From IMG/VR virus record IMGVR_UViG_3300008470_000039, positions 1 through 20,016 of that record: a DNA stretch of 20,016 bases; one strand, 5' to 3'. The notes under the pieces were generated by a model that saw only the letters and a program-made list of their open reading frames with translations, was not told the origin of the DNA and ran no database searches. Source of the stretch: a virus. Positions within the stretch are counted from its first letter, which is position 1, and each line of letters begins with the position of its first letter. Of this stretch, positions 19,995 through 20,016 are shown one piece after another. Both the position numbers and the translations under genes were made by a program.

Positions 19995-20016
19995 GCGAAG
20001 GAATAGTAACAAAGCA
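19991..20016 (+). CDS. start of next gene (partial at window end)
   Basis: ATG 19991 overlaps the chaperone-frame stop (ATGA). Only MSEGIVTK is visible, so no function can be read. In phages with this order the next gene is usually a tail or tape-measure gene. Confidence 0.4.

Noticed and set aside
1-20016. tRNA genes, CRISPR array, insertion sequences, integrase
   Set aside because: No cloverleaf, no regularly spaced repeats, no transposase or integrase motif, and no terminal inverted repeats were noticed by eye.

Overview
The window reads as about half of a tailed (probably siphovirus-type) phage or prophage genome from a Bacteroidetes host, most likely a flavobacterium. The reasons are: very AT-rich DNA; start codons preceded by A/T-rich tracts (TAATTATG, TAAAATATG) rather than Shine-Dalgarno sites; intergenic -7 boxes of the Bacteroidetes type (TATATTTG, TATATTTAC); and protein families common in Bacteroidetes phages. 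Every supported gene is on the + strand, and most neighbours overlap by 1-20 nt or lie within 15 nt.

Layout. 1-3.1 kb: end of a portal/MuF-like head protein, a head-tail connector candidate, further virion proteins and a LamG-domain surface protein. 3.1-4.4 kb: lysis cassette (membrane-anchored coiled coil, M15 peptidase endolysin, small holin candidate, lipoprotein with a C-terminal membrane anchor that looks like a unimolecular spanin). 4.5-5.8 kb: metallophosphoesterase and a small gene, then a promoter-terminator pair. 5.8-9.9 kb: early genes, with a recombination module (Erf annealing protein broken by a frameshift, YqaJ-type exonuclease, SSB-like protein) and a ParB/sulfiredoxin-fold protein. 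9.95-11.8 kb: a structured leader with its own promoter and an intrinsic terminator, then a replication initiator with internal 24-bp repeats and a DnaB-like helicase. 11.9-15.2 kb: two solitary DNA methyltransferases around a PD-(D/E)XK-like protein and NinG. 15.3-17.2 kb: sigma-like protein, small membrane and SAP-like proteins, a run of microgenes and a minigluzincin. 17.2-18.9 kb: terminase small and large subunits. 18.9-19.2 kb: a one-gene unit with its own promoter and terminator. 19.2-20.0 kb: tail assembly chaperone candidate with a T9 slippery run, then the start of the next gene.

Points of most interest: (1) 9989-10128, promoter, two hairpins with complementary loops, and a terminator; (2) two matched promoter pairs, one sharing an exact 18-nt core with the same spacing to the -7 box, in a genome carrying a sigma-like protein; (3) the T9 frameshift site with a 190-nt dual-coding overlap; (4) terL following terS in the same frame after TAA with no usual start codon; (5) the erf frameshift; (6) the moron-like unit after terL. 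No tRNA, CRISPR array, insertion sequence, integrase or repressor was recognised, so the lifestyle cannot be decided from this window.
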